Shown here one piece after another: positions 35,273 to 44,255 of a stretch of DNA of 64,000 nucleotides. Positions within the stretch are counted from its first letter, which is position 1. Each line of letters begins with the position of its first letter. The notes below the pieces were generated by a model. It saw only the letters and a program-made list of their open reading frames with translations. It made no database searches and had not been told where the DNA came from. The translations under genes and the position numbers were made by a program. Source of the stretch: JADJOY01 sp016713535 [NCBI: Deltaproteobacteria bacterium]. Its GTDB lineage: Bacteria > JADJOY01. Where the stretch lies: positions 1 through 64,000 of the forward strand of contig JADJOY010000030.1 in NCBI GenBank assembly GCA_016713535.1, written 5' to 3'.

Positions 35273-37333
35273 GTGTCCAGACGCAACCGCGGTAAACGAC
35301 CGGGTCCGGAAGGGGTCACCCCTCCGCCTGGCTCCCACCTCGACGGCATCGTCGAGATGACCTGGGACGAGCCGGCGACACGCTCGTCGGCGGGTCCGCG
35401 GGTCATCGAGCCGCCCAAGCCCGAGGATCGATTCGGCCGCGAGGACACCCGCGAGCCCGACCTCTTCAGCTCGCTCACCCCGCCCCCGCGCTCGAACCGC
35501 TCGGCGCCCCAGGAGAGCCCGGCTCGTCCCAAGTCGCCGAGCAGCGTCCTGGCGCGTGCCAGCGCGGACAGCGCGGCGGAGTCGACGGTCGACCTCGACG
35601 TCCCGACGTTCGATCGCCGCGGCGTCCGCCCGCCGGTCGACGCACCGCGCTCGGCGCGGACGCAGAGCGAGCCGCCGCGACTCGAGCCCGAGATCCTCGG
35701 CGAGCGCGAGCCAGCGTTGTTCGAGCCCGCAGCGCGCACGGCCCACCGTGCGCCGGCGCCGCCGCCCGCGCCCATCCCCGCAGCGCCGCCCGCGCCGACG
35801 TTCACGGCGACGCCCCCGCCCGCCAGCCCGGCGCATCGCGCCGAGCCGATGCGGAGCGCTCCCGAGCTCGACGCCTTCGAGGACGACGATCTGCCGCTGC
35901 ACTCGTCGTCGTCGGATCCCGGCGCCCTGGACACCATCGCGTACCTGACCAACGAGCTCGCGGGCGACATCGCCGCGTTCGAGCAGCGCCCGACGCGCCC
36001 ACGCGCGAGCACCACCACCGACCCGTACGCGTCTTCTCGCCCGGCGCGGACCTGGATGGACACGGCCGAGACCCAGCTCGACGACGCCGCACCGCCGCCG
36101 CGCGGTCCAGCGCACGACCTCGACTTCGACCTCGAGGACGAGCCCCTCGAGACGGCGCGGGCAGCGCCGGCGATCGACTTCGGCACCGCGCCGAGCGACC
36201 CGGTCAGCACCACCGTCCCGCGCGGCGACGAGCCGCTCGTCCCCACCGCGCGCGAGGCGGCGTGGGCGCTCGACCCGGCCGAGCTCGCTGGCGACCTCGA
36301 GCTCGACCCGCACGCCGCGGACTTCGAATCGAGTGACGTGGAGGCCGCGGACCCGGATCCCAGCCACCGGCCGGCCTTCGCCACGTTCGTGATCGAGCGC
36401 ACGGCGCCCGCGGCGACCGAACCGCCTCCCGCGGAGGAGGGGACGCGTGCCGGCGACGGCGCCGCCCGCGGCGCCGAGCGCGCCACGATCGACTGGGACG
36501 AGCTGCGTGCCGCACGCGCTCGTGACTGGGCGGCGTTCGACGCGCAAGCGCCCCCCCCGCCGGTGGCCCCGCGTGCGCCTCGCCTCCCCGATCCCGAGCC
36601 GGTCGCGGAGCCGCCGCGCCGCGCGGTGCCGTTTCGCGAGCCGCCGCGGGTCGAGCCGCGCGTGAACGCCCGCGAAGTGACCCGCGACCTCGACCGCGAG
36701 GCGCCTCGCGCGGTGGTTGCTCCCGTGGTCACGCCGCCGCCGAGCGAGACCCGCATCGAGCCGCCGCCGTCGCGGTGGCTCGACACCGAGCCGGCCCGCG
36801 CGCCTCGGCGCGGCTGGAACGATGTCGCGGAGCCCGACCTCCTCGATGACATCGACGAGACCGCGGACACCAGCGCCGAGGGACTCGACGAGGTCGCGCC
36901 GTTCACCGGCCGCGCGATCGCGTTCGCCGTCGATGCGGCGATCGTCGCGTCGACCGCGGTGATCGCGGTGCTGCTCGGCGTGATCGCGTTCGGCACCACC
37001 GACTATCAGGCGATCGACTTCGTACGCAGCTTCCAGGTGCTGGACGATGCCTTCAACTTGCTGCTCGCGCTGATCGGCGTCGTGTACTTCAGCGTCTCGC
37101 ATGCCTGGACGGGGGCGACGCTCGGCAAGGCCATGGTCGGTCTCAAGGTCGTCGGCCCGGATGGGCAAAGCGCGCCGAGCGTGGGCCGCTCGCTGGTGCG
37201 GACCGTCGCGTACGTCGCGTCGTCGCTGCTCGGGATCGGCTTCCTGTGGGCGCTGCGCAAGCCGCATCGCGCCTGGCACGACTACGCCGCGGGCACCACG
37301 GTCGTCCGCACCAAGCCCAGCGACTCGCTCTGA
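35273..37333 (+). CDS. RDD-family membrane protein with long disordered N-terminus
   Basis: About 686 residues from the GTG at 35273, chosen because it is the first start downstream of the promoter; ATG 35357 is an alternative. Residues 1 to about 535 are Pro/Ala/Asp/Glu-rich low complexity without visible domains. The last 150 are an RDD domain: FTGRAIAFAVDAAIVASTAV, VVYFSVSHAWTGATLGKAMVGLKVV, and a third helix before RAWHDYAAGTTVV. RDD proteins are small membrane modules of mostly unknown role, some linked to Na+/H+ exchange. The giant acidic extension is unusual and presumably cytoplasmic. Confidence 0.75.
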   Translation: MSRRNRGKRPGPEGVTPPPGSHLDGIVEMTWDEPATRSSAGPRVIEPPKPEDRFGREDTREPDLFSSLTPPPRSNRSAPQESPARPKSPSSVLARASADSAAESTVDLDVPTFDRRGVRPPVDAPRSARTQSEPPRLEPEILGEREPALFEPAARTAHRAPAPPPAPIPAAPPAPTFTATPPPASPAHRAEPMRSAPELDAFEDDDLPLHSSSSDPGALDTIAYLTNELAGDIAAFEQRPTRPRASTTTDPYASSRPARTWMDTAETQLDDAAPPPRGPAHDLDFDLEDEPLETARAAPAIDFGTAPSDPVSTTVPRGDEPLVPTAREAAWALDPAELAGDLELDPHAADFESSDVEAADPDPSHRPAFATFVIERTAPAATEPPPAEEGTRAGDGAARGAERATIDWDELRAARARDWAAFDAQAPPPPVAPRAPRLPDPEPVAEPPRRAVPFREPPRVEPRVNAREVTRDLDREAPRAVVAPVVTPPPSETRIEPPPSRWLDTEPARAPRRGWNDVAEPDLLDDIDETADTSAEGLDEVAPFTGRAIAFAVDAAIVASTAVIAVLLGVIAFGTTDYQAIDFVRSFQVLDDAFNLLLALIGVVYFSVSHAWTGATLGKAMVGLKVVGPDGQSAPSVGRSLVRTVAYVASSLLGIGFLWALRKPHRAWHDYAAGTTVVRTKPSDSL

Positions 37334-37347
37334 GCGCGCCGTTCGTC

Positions 37348-37378
37348 CTGGAGCGCGGCCGCGCCGTCGCCCGCCAGC
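37348..37378. repeat. Short palindromic element after the RDD gene
   Basis: CTGGAGCGCGG, centre, then CCGCCAG: an imperfect palindrome related to the ctggcggccg...gctccag hairpin of the 19680 array. The gap 37334-37577 also holds gggggcaggccccgcccctacg (37453-37474). Confidence 0.45.
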
Positions 37379-37490
37379 GCGCGCGCCGGCCGGCCGTCGG
37401 AAGGCCCGCGCGCTGGCGGGCCGCGGAGGGTCGCCTCCTGCGGCGGCGCGGGCGGGGGCAGGCCCCGCCCCTACGGTCGATCACGGCGTC

Positions 37491-37524
37491 GGAGGGGCAC
37501 GCGCCGCGTGCCCGGCGATACGCG
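37491..37524 (+). repeat. Palindromic left half-unit
   Basis: GGAGGG, hairpin gcacgcgccgcgtgc, then CCGGCGATACGCG. One base in the hairpin centre differs from the 48575 array. Confidence 0.7.
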
Positions 37525-37577
37525 CGGGCGCTGGCATCGCGAGATCGTCGATTGCGGAAGGGCGATTCGCACCCGGT

Positions 37578-37613
37578 CTGGAGGGCCCGCCTCCCGGCGG
37601 GCCGGCGATCACG
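37578..37613 (+). repeat. Palindromic left half-unit overlapping the ilvA stop
   Basis: CTGGAGGG, hairpin cccgcctcccggcggg, then CCGGCGATCACGC. The ilvA stop codon (minus strand, 37609-37611) lies inside its right shell. The hairpin is identical to that at 50579-50604. Confidence 0.7.
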
Positions 37614-39138
37614 CGAGGAAGAGCTTCGCCGCCGGGTTCGCGGTCTCCTCGACGTACGGATAGTCGAGGGCCGCGAGGTGCGCGGCCAGCTCGCTCTCGC
37701 GCTCGGGCGTGAGCCGGAAGCCGGCGAGCACGCGTCCTACGTCACCGCCGTGGTTGCGGTAGTGGAAGAGCGAGATGTCGAAGTGGGGCGAGAGGTGCTC
37801 GAGAAAGCGCCTGAGCGCCCCGGGACGCTCGGGGAACGAGAACCGGAAGAGCCGCTCGGTGTCTCTCTCGCCGCGCGGGGCGTGGCCGCCGACGAGGTGC
37901 TTGAGGTGGTTCTTGGCGAGCTCGTTCGCCGACAGGTCGAGGACCTCGAAGCCCGCCGCGCCGAGGCGCTCGCACAGCGCGCGCGTCTCCGCTGGCCCCG
38001 AGACCGCCACACCCACGAACACGTGGGCGCGCGCCGCGTCCGAGCGGCGGTAGTTGAACTCGGTCACGTCGCAGTCGCCGACCGCGCGGCTCAGGTCCAG
38101 GAACGCACCGGGCCGCTCGGGGATCGTGACCGCGAGCTCGGCCTCGCGCTGCTCGCCGAGCTCGGCGCGCTCGGCGACGAAGCGCAGCCGGTCGAAGTTC
38201 ATGTTCGCGCCCGACGCGATCGCCACCAGGGTGCGGTCGCGTGCTCCTTCGCGAGCGCACCACGCCTTGAGCCCCGCGACCGCGAGCGCGCCTGCGGGCT
38301 CGAGGATCGAGCGGGTGTCCTCGAAGACGTCCTTGATCGCGGCACAGATCGCGTCGGTGGAGACCAGGATCACCTCGTCGATCAGCTCGCGGCAGATGCG
38401 GAACGTCTCGTCGCCGATGCGCTTCACCGCGACCCCGTCGGCGAAGCGGCCGACGTCGGGCAGGTCGACGGGATGGCCCGCGGCGAGCGCCGAGTGGAGG
38501 GTGGCGGCGTCCTCGGGCTCGACGCCGATCACCTTCACCTCCGGGTAGAGCCGCTTCACGTAGAGCGCGACACCGCTCGCCAGTCCGCCGCCGCCCACGC
38601 ACACGAAGATCGCGTCGATCGGGTCGCGGTGCTGGCGCAGGATCTCGAGGGCGATCGTGCCCTGGCCGGCGATCACGTCGGGATCGTCGTACGGGTGGAT
38701 GAACGCCATGTGGCGCGCCTCGGCGAGCTCCTTGGCGCACTCTGCCGCCTCCTGGAACGTGTCGCCCTGCAGCACGACCTCGCCGCCGAGCGCCGCGACC
38801 GCCTCGTGCTTGATGCGTGGGGTCGCGGCCGGCATGACGATGACCGCGCGGCAGCCGAAGCGCTTCGCCGCGAGCGCCACGCCCTGCGCGTGGTTGCCCG
38901 CCGAGGCCGCCACCACGCCGCGGGCGCGCACCTCGGGCGCGAGGCGCGCGATCTTGTTGTAGGCGCCACGGATCTTGAACGAGAAGACCGGCTGCAGGTC
39001 CTCGCGCTTGAGCAGCACGGTGTTACCGAGGCGGTGGCTCAGGCGCGGAGCGGGATCGAGCGGCGTCTCGATGGCGACGTCGTAGACGCGCGCGGTGAGG
39101 ATCCGCTCCAGGTAGGTGTCGAGCTCGGGACGGGACAT
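37609..39138 (-). CDS. ilvA: Biosynthetic threonine ammonia-lyase
   Basis: 509 residues, the length of the long allosteric form. It deaminates threonine to 2-oxobutanoate, the first step of isoleucine synthesis. PLP lysine in PVFSFKIRGAYNK, SAGNHAQGVA, and the phosphate-binding loop CVGGGGLASG. The C-terminal half has two ACT-like regulatory repeats (VTIPERPGAFLDLSRAV and FSFPERPGALRRFLEHL), so isoleucine feedback is expected. The ATG at 39138 precedes SRPELDTYLERIL. Its stop codon is contributed by a palindromic half-unit. Confidence 0.94.
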   Translation of the reverse strand: MSRPELDTYLERILTARVYDVAIETPLDPAPRLSHRLGNTVLLKREDLQPVFSFKIRGAYNKIARLAPEVRARGVVAASAGNHAQGVALAAKRFGCRAVIVMPAATPRIKHEAVAALGGEVVLQGDTFQEAAECAKELAEARHMAFIHPYDDPDVIAGQGTIALEILRQHRDPIDAIFVCVGGGGLASGVALYVKRLYPEVKVIGVEPEDAATLHSALAAGHPVDLPDVGRFADGVAVKRIGDETFRICRELIDEVILVSTDAICAAIKDVFEDTRSILEPAGALAVAGLKAWCAREGARDRTLVAIASGANMNFDRLRFVAERAELGEQREAELAVTIPERPGAFLDLSRAVGDCDVTEFNYRRSDAARAHVFVGVAVSGPAETRALCERLGAAGFEVLDLSANELAKNHLKHLVGGHAPRGERDTERLFRFSFPERPGALRRFLEHLSPHFDISLFHYRNHGGDVGRVLAGFRLTPERESELAAHLAALDYPYVEETANPAAKLFLA

Positions 39139-39203
39139 GGCGGCGGGGAGTGTGGCCGAACGCGGCGCCGCTGCCGAGCGCCGCGTGCGGCCGGCAGCGG
39201 TCC

Positions 39204-39233
39204 TTGACGCGCGCCTCGCGCGCTGCATACTTT
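39204..39233 (+). promoter_or_regulatory. Promoter of tRNA-Phe
   Basis: TTGACG (39204-39209), an 18-bp spacer, and TACTTT (39228-39233), 31 bp before the mature tRNA 5' end. Confidence 0.6.
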
Positions 39234-39263
39234 GCCCGCTTTCGTGTCGCGCCTCGTCGACAC

Positions 39264-39339
39264 GGCCAGGTAGCTCAGTCGGTAGAGCAGGGGACTGAAA
39301 ATCCCCGTGTCGGCGGTTCGACTCCGTCCCTGGCCACCA
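39264..39339 (+). tRNA. tRNA-Phe (GAA)
   Basis: 76 nt with encoded CCA. Acceptor GGCCAGG/CCTGGCC, D-arm GCTC..GAGC, anticodon stem GGGGA/TCCCC with loop CTGAAAA (anticodon GAA), T-arm GGCGG TTCGACT CCGTC. The 3' end and the bases following it recur at 41328 and 41505. Confidence 0.97.
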
Positions 39340-39378
39340 GAGTTCGCGCTCGCGCCGTGCTCTACCGGCGCATGGCGC
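39310..39378 (+). repeat. att-like direct repeat, copy A (tRNA-Phe 3' end)
   Basis: 39310-39354 matches 41505-41549 at 43 of 45 positions. 39332-39378 matches 41328-41374 with two differences. The shared core is ggccaccag followed by gttcgcgctcgcg after one variable base. Confidence 0.75.
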
Positions 39379-39384
39379 CGAGCC

Positions 39385-40690
39385 TCATGCGCTCTTCGCG
39401 CTGCGTTTTCGGGAACGGCCCTGTGCCACCGCGCGTTCGGGGTGCTCGAACGCATCCGTGAAGGGCTCGATCTCGGCAGGGGTCATCCCGATCGTTCGAG
39501 CTTCCTTGCGCCAGCGAGCAACCGCACGCTCGACCTCGGTGAGGATCTCCCGTGCGCGGACCGCCGGTATGCGGAAATAGGGCGTGACCGAGAGTAGCGC
39601 TTCCACGGAAGCTTCTGGGCCCGCCTCCTCGGAGATCCACGTCTTCAGCTCGCGGACGCGGTCGGGGAACGGATTGAGGTCGAAGGCAGGCGAAAGGCGC
39701 CATTTCCCGAAAGCGACGTGCAGGAATCCGTGATTGAGGAGGTGGTCGTCGACGTTGGTGACCAGGATCGAGAATGCGATCCGCCGCCACAGCTCCTCGA
39801 TGTCGGTCTGAGCCTCCGCACCGTGCACACGCAACGCGTCCACGATCTCGGTGTAGGAGTGCACGTCCGGGGCGCTCGGCTCGGCGCCAAGCATCGTGGC
39901 CGCCGACACGTACATCAGTCGCTGGCCGCGTTCGGACCGATCGAACCGGCGGATGAGAGCAACCGGGGTGCCTGCGCTGTCGACGAGCCGCGCGCCCGCC
40001 GCGTTGATACCGGCACGAGCGGCGAGCCGCATCGTCAGAACCTCACCCTTGGTCACGGCACGCTCGTCGGCGACGCTCGGGAACTTGCCGATCGAGCCTT
40101 CCCTCGTCATCGACCACGGTACACTTCGGCCGCAGGCCGCCGAGCGAGGTGCCTCGACCGCGTAGGTACGCGAGGTCGGCGGCGGTCTCGAGGTTCATCT
40201 CGACCGCTCGAGAGGCGGCGAGCAGATGCCCCAGCTCGATGAGCGGCGGGGCCGTGCGGCGGCCCTCTTCCGGCGCGCGCTGGAACGAGCCTGCTTCATC
40301 TCGAAAGCGCAGCGCTCCGACCCGGCTGAAGTCGTCGACCGCGAGGAGAAGGTCGAGAGCGTTCAGGCGCTGAGGCTCGACGCGCTTCCCCGAGTGGCGA
40401 GCCTCTTGCCGACGTTTCGCGTAGTCACGGAGGATGACGCGGCGTCCCCAACCGTCCGGCTCGGTGTCGGCGATGGCCGAATGAAACAGGGATCCGTCAG
40501 AGGCCTTGCGGTGAAACTGGGGTCCGGCGACGAGCGCGAGCGTCGGGTCGATGGTGAAGCGGTCGGGCGCAGCAAGCCACGCCGCGTCGTACTCGACGAC
40601 CGCGCTTTCTCTCGCGCCCTGGGAGTCGTAGCGGATGACGCCCAGCGAGCGGGCGCCCTCGCCGAGAGAAATGCCGATCGTTCGCCTCAT
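39385..40690 (-). CDS. hipA: HipA-family toxin kinase (one frameshift)
   Basis: About 435 residues. HipA-type serine/threonine kinase toxins phosphorylate targets such as glutamyl-tRNA synthetase and cause dormancy. Features: N-subdomain beta strands (RTIGISLGEGARSLGVIRYD), SLGGLRPKCTVVDDEG, then SIGKFPSVADE with the ATP lysine, catalytic loop VTNVDDHLLNHGFLH, and SPAFDLNPFP for the Mg-binding Asp. The frame breaks near 40092-40104, between VVDDEGRL and SIGKFPS, by one extra or two missing bases. It may be a sequencing error or a toxin-inactivating mutation; inactive hipA is plausible. ATGA overlap with hipB. Confidence 0.85.
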
Positions 40691-41019
40691 AGGGCGGTGG
40701 GCTCGCTCTTCACACGAACTCGCCTCGGCAGCCGCTGCTCATCGAGCAGCAGACCCTGTTGATCGCGGCGCGCGTCGACCAGGTCGCCGAGAGGATCGCC
40801 GAAGCCGAGTACGAAGAGCGCCATGGCGTATGCACCCATCGATACGGTGGGATCACCCTTCTCGACTCGCAGATATGTGCTCCTCGATACGCCCAATCGC
40901 TCGGCCATCATCCGTGTGGTGGTCTGGCGCTTCCGGCGCGCGGTGGAGATGTCCGTGCCGAGCTTGACGAGCGAGCGCCGGACGCTTTGCGGCAGCACGT
41001 CGGTGACGGAGGATCGCAT
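40687..41019 (-). CDS. hipB: HipB-like antitoxin, XRE helix-turn-helix
   Basis: 110 residues. The helix-turn-helix lies at about 35-60: RMMAERLGVSRSTYLRVEKG. It precedes hipA in the same operon with ATGA overlap, as in hipBA modules, where HipB binds and neutralises HipA and represses the operon. An AT-rich dyad lies directly upstream (41031-41070). The Arg-rich C-terminus may contact HipA. Confidence 0.85.
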   Translation of the reverse strand: MRSSVTDVLPQSVRRSLVKLGTDISTARRKRQTTTRMMAERLGVSRSTYLRVEKGDPTVSMGAYAMALFVLGFGDPLGDLVDARRDQQGLLLDEQRLPRRVRVKSEPTAL

Positions 41020-41030
41020 GATAATGTCTT

Positions 41031-41070
41031 ATGTATGAGTCGCTAAGAGCATATTACGACTCATGTATAA
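41031..41070 (-). promoter_or_regulatory. hipBA promoter/operator dyad
   Basis: ATGAGTCG (41035-41042) and CGACTCAT (41057-41064) are perfect inverted repeats with a 14-bp centre; imperfect extensions TATGT/GTATA lie outside. The region is AT-rich against the window average and sits 11 bp before the hipB start, fitting autorepression by HipB. Confidence 0.55.
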
Positions 41071-41327
41071 AACGTAACTGGAGTGGGTGTCCAGTCGGCG
41101 CGGCACGGCTCGGTCGGTCCCGTTGTCGGGTCCACCAAGCCACGGAAGTGCCGCTCGCGTGACGAACCGAGACACGCCTGGAGCGCGCCCGCTGTCCGTG
41201 AGGCTCGAGCCGAGTTCCGCAGGTGTACGGCTTTCGCCGCGATCTGCTGGTACAGGGGCGCCTCGTCGGGTTCCAGCAGCAGCACCCGAGCGCGACCTCG
41301 GCCGCGGTTCGAATTCTTTGCGAGCGG

Positions 41328-41374
41328 GGCCACCAGCGTTCGCGCTCGCGCCGTGCTCTACCGGCGCGTGGCGC
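41328..41374 (+). repeat. att-like direct repeat, copy B
   Basis: Begins ggccaccagcgttcgcgctc and continues to gtggcgcc, matching 39332-39378. It is preceded by a degenerate tRNA-like T-arm. Confidence 0.7.
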
Positions 41375-41440
41375 CCGCGAAGCGCGTTGGGGGTGGTGGC
41401 CCTCCCGGGATCGAGTCGGCCTCGGCGGCGCTGCGGAGTC

Positions 41441-41475
41441 TCGTATCGCTGGCCCGGCAGGAGCCGGGCCCTCCG
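41441..41475 (-). repeat. Palindromic half-unit
   Basis: On the minus strand: CGGAGGG, hairpin cccggctcctgccggg, then CCAGCGATACGA. Same shells as the array with a unique hairpin. Confidence 0.7.
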
Positions 41476-41504
41476 AACGGGCGACGCACGCGAGTGGGTC
41501 AGGC

Positions 41505-41549
41505 TCGGCGGCTCGACTCCGTCCCTGGCCACCAGCGTTCGCGCTCGCG
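41505..41549 (+). repeat. att-like direct repeat, copy C
   Basis: 43 of 45 bases match the tRNA-Phe 3' end and following sequence (39310-39354). It marks the far boundary of the hipBA insert. Confidence 0.75.
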
Positions 41550-41663
41550 ACGATCGTCGCCCGCCTGTCAAGCGTGTGGACATCGCGATTCGACCGATAA
41601 GGAGGTGATTTCGAACGCGCTCGTTCGGTAATGTCCCGGGCCCCTTCGCCGCCAGGAGACAGC

Positions 41664-43201
41664 ATGCGAAACGGAATGCTTCGACGCGACTTCCTGCGCC
41701 TCGCCTCGGCGGCGGGTGCGAGCTTCGTTCTGCCGGGATGCGGCGACGACGGTTCCGGCGGTGGTGAGTCGGAGGAGATCGTGGTGCTGGGCGCCGGCAT
41801 GGCGGGGCTCACCGCCGCCTTCGAGCTGGCAAGGCTGGCCACCGCGTGACGGTGCTGGAAGCGCAGGAACGGGTCGGGGGTCGCGTGCTCACGTCGCGCG
41901 GCTTCCCGGGCGGTGCCTACGGCGAGCTCGGTGCGACCCGTATCCCCGACGTCCACGAGCAGACCCTGGGCTACGTCGACGAGCTCGGCCTCGAGCTCGA
42001 GGAGTTCGACTCCGGCGACTCGCTCTACTTCCTGAAGGGCAACCGCTTCGTCCACCGGGAAGGAGACGCGTATCCGCTCGACATGAAGCCGGTCGAGCAG
42101 GAGAAGGGCCTCGGCATGTGGGAGGACTACATCGCCGCCAACTTCGACCTGTTCGGCAACATCCGTGAGGGAACGTTCCCTGCGCCGGGCGCGCTCGAGG
42201 CCTTCGACGACCTCGTCTACGTCGACTTCCTGCGTCAGCAGGGAGCCAGCGAGGACTGGCTGCGACTCTATTCCTCCGACCAGGGCTCGGAGATCTTCAA
42301 GATCGGCACCCTCGCCTGGATGGTGCTCGAGGTCGCCGACCAGAACTGGGACAAGACCTTCCACATCAAGGGCGGCAACGACCTCCTCCCCCAGGCGCTC
42401 GCGAGCCGCCTCGGCGAACGCATCCGCTTCGGCGCGGCGGTGCGAGCGATCGATCACGGCACGGGCTCGGTGAAGGTGACGTACGAGCAGGGCGGCAAGA
42501 CCCGCTCGGTGACTGCCGAGCACGTGGTCTGCACGCTGCCGTTCTCGATCCTCCGCGACATCGAGGTCACGCCGGGCTTCTCGAGCGAGAAACAGCGCGT
42601 GATCTCGGAGCTCTACATGATGCCGGCCTCGCGCGCGTGCCTCTCGACCGCGACCCGGTTCTGGAAGGACGAGGGCATCGGCGGGCTCAAGATCGCCAAG
42701 ACCGACACGCCGATCGAGCGGCTGTGGGACCTGGGCTCCGCCGTCGGTGGCGACACCGGCATGATCCAGGCCTACATGCAGTACCAGAACGCCGAGGTGT
42801 TCGCGGCCATCGCCGCCGACCGGCGCCAGGAGTACACGCTGGCGCAGATCGAGGCGTTCTACCCGCAGATCCGCGACCAGCTGACCGGCTACTCCGAGTA
42901 CGTGTGGGGCGACGACCCCTACGTGAAGGGGGCGTGGACGGACCTGCTGCCGGGACAGGCCTCGTTCCTCTCGGTCGCCGGCGTGGCCGAGGGGCGCGTC
43001 CACTTCGCCGGTGAGCACACCTCGGTGTGGGCGGGCTGGATCCAGGGCGCGATCGAGTCCGGCAAGCGCGCGGCCTACGAGATCGACGCGTCGATCGCGT
43101 TTCCGTACCCGCTCGTCGACGTCGGCGGCCGCGCCGCGCGCGCCGTCGTGAAGGCGACGCGCACCTCCTCGCGACCGCGCTACCGGCCCTGGGCTCGCTG
43201 A
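41664..43201 (+). CDS. Flavin monoamine oxidase, exported (one frameshift)
   Basis: 512 residues after correcting one base. The N-terminus RRDFLRLASAAGASFVLPGC combines a twin-arginine motif with a lipobox Cys. FAD-binding: EEIVVLGAGMAGLTAAFELA, then VTVLEAQERVGGRVLTS. The C-terminal FAD motif is GRVHFAGEHTSVWAGWIQGAIESG. It oxidises amines or amino acids to imines with hydrogen peroxide. The frame breaks at about 41831-41836: gcaaggctggcc needs one more G to read ARAGHRVTVLE. Start ATG 41664 with AGGAG upstream. A folded FAD enzyme exported by Tat and lipid-anchored is consistent. Confidence 0.85.
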
Positions 43202-43330
43202 GCCTTCGCACGGCGGACCGGAATGCAGGCGGTCCGCCCGCGCTCCTCGCCGTCGCGAAGAGCGCGGCGCGGGCCGCTGCGCCACGTCGTGCCGCCGCGA
43301 GTCACCACGCCGCGTTTCCAACTATGCTTG

Positions 43331-43367
43331 CCGGATGACCGGCCGCCGTTCGGCGGCCCTCCCTGAG
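43331..43367 (-). repeat. Palindromic half-unit before speD
   Basis: Plus strand: ATGACCGG, hairpin ccgccgttcggcgg, CCCTCCCTGAGG. It matches the right-half plan of the array units with another hairpin sequence. Confidence 0.6.
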
Positions 43368-43399
43368 GTTGCGCGGTTCGCCCTCGGAGGATTCGCGGC

Positions 43400-44248
43400 A
43401 TGCAGAAGAAGCGACTGAAGCTGCAGGGCTTCAACAACCTGACGAAGACCCTGAGCTTCAACATCTACGACATCAACTTCGCGACCAGCGAGCACCAGCA
43501 GGGCGATTACATCGCCTACATCGACGAGACCTACGACGCCGAGCGGTTGACCCAGATCCTCACCGAGGTGGCGAACATCATCGGCGCCAGCATCCTCAAC
43601 ATCGCGCACCAGGACTACGATCCGCAGGGCGCCTCGGTGACGATGCTGATCTCGGAGGAGCCGACCACCTCCGAGGCGCTCGTGAGCGCCGCCGGCCAGG
43701 ACGAGATGCCTGGCCCGCTCCGCGCACCCCATCGCCCGCCGCTCCACGAGGCGGTGGTCGCGCATCTCGACAAGTCCCACATCACGGTGCACACGTACCC
43801 GGAATCGCATCCGGACAACGGCATCAGCACCTTCCGGGCCGACATCGACGTGTCCACCTGCGGCCGCATCTCGCCGCTACGCGCGCTCAACTACCTGATC
43901 CACTCGTTCGACTCCGACATCGTGATCATGGACTACCGGATCCGCGGCTTCACGCGCGACATCAAGGGGGTCAAGCACTTCGTCGATCACGACCTCACCA
44001 GCATCCAGAACTTCCTCTCCGACGACACGCGCGAGCGCTACGACCGCGTCGACGTGAACGTGTACCAGGAGAACCTCTTCCACACCCGGATGCGGGTGAA
44101 GGACTTCGTCCTCGACAACTATCTCTTCGGCATGTCGGCCAACGACCTCGGACCGCGCGAGGCTGGCATGGTGCGTGAGCGCCTCCAGCACGAGATGGAC
44201 GAGATCTTCTATGGCCGGAACATGAAGAAGGGAAAGCTCTCCAAGTAA
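43400..44248 (+). CDS. speD: S-adenosylmethionine decarboxylase proenzyme (long bacterial type)
   Basis: 282 residues, like the E. coli form. It decarboxylates SAM to supply aminopropyl groups for spermidine. Self-cleavage and pyruvoyl formation occur at the Ser of [13 protein letters not shown]. Other conserved parts: [38 protein letters not shown] and [17 protein letters not shown]. No spermidine synthase lies next to it. An ATG with GGAGG some 10 bp upstream. Confidence 0.93.
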   Translation: MQKKRLKLQGFNNLTKTLSFNIYDINFATSEHQQGDYIAYIDETYDAERLTQILTEVANIIGASILNIAHQDYDPQGASVTMLISEEPTTSEALVSAAGQDEMPGPLRAPHRPPLHEAVVAHLDKSHITVHTYPESHPDNGISTFRADIDVSTCGRISPLRALNYLIHSFDSDIVIMDYRIRGFTRDIKGVKHFVDHDLTSIQNFLSDDTRERYDRVDVNVYQENLFHTRMRVKDFVLDNYLFGMSANDLGPREAGMVRERLQHEMDEIFYGRNMKKGKLSK

Positions 44249-44255
44249 GCGCGTC

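Larger units (their letters stand above)
41071..41663. other. Gene-free stretch with tRNA 3'-end copies and a half-unit
   Basis: Contains ggttcgaattc (a T-loop-like remnant) at about 41306-41316, att-like copy B (41328-41374), a palindromic right half-unit (41441-41475) and copy C (41505-41549). Open frames here are antisense readings of tRNA-derived sequence. No gene is supported. Confidence 0.6.

Noticed and set aside
35174-37279. 700-codon frame antiparallel to the RDD gene
   Set aside because: Typical GC-rich shadow: Arg-rich, no domain, while the plus strand has a promoter and an RDD domain.
41237-41341. Second complete tRNA gene before copy B
   Set aside because: A T-loop-like ggttcgaattc and a GGCCACCA end are present, but no matching acceptor 5' strand, D-arm or anticodon stem could be found.
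41029-41583. Frame containing APVEHGASANAGG
   Set aside because: It is the antisense reading of tRNA-derived sequence and its direct-repeat copies, a common annotation artefact.
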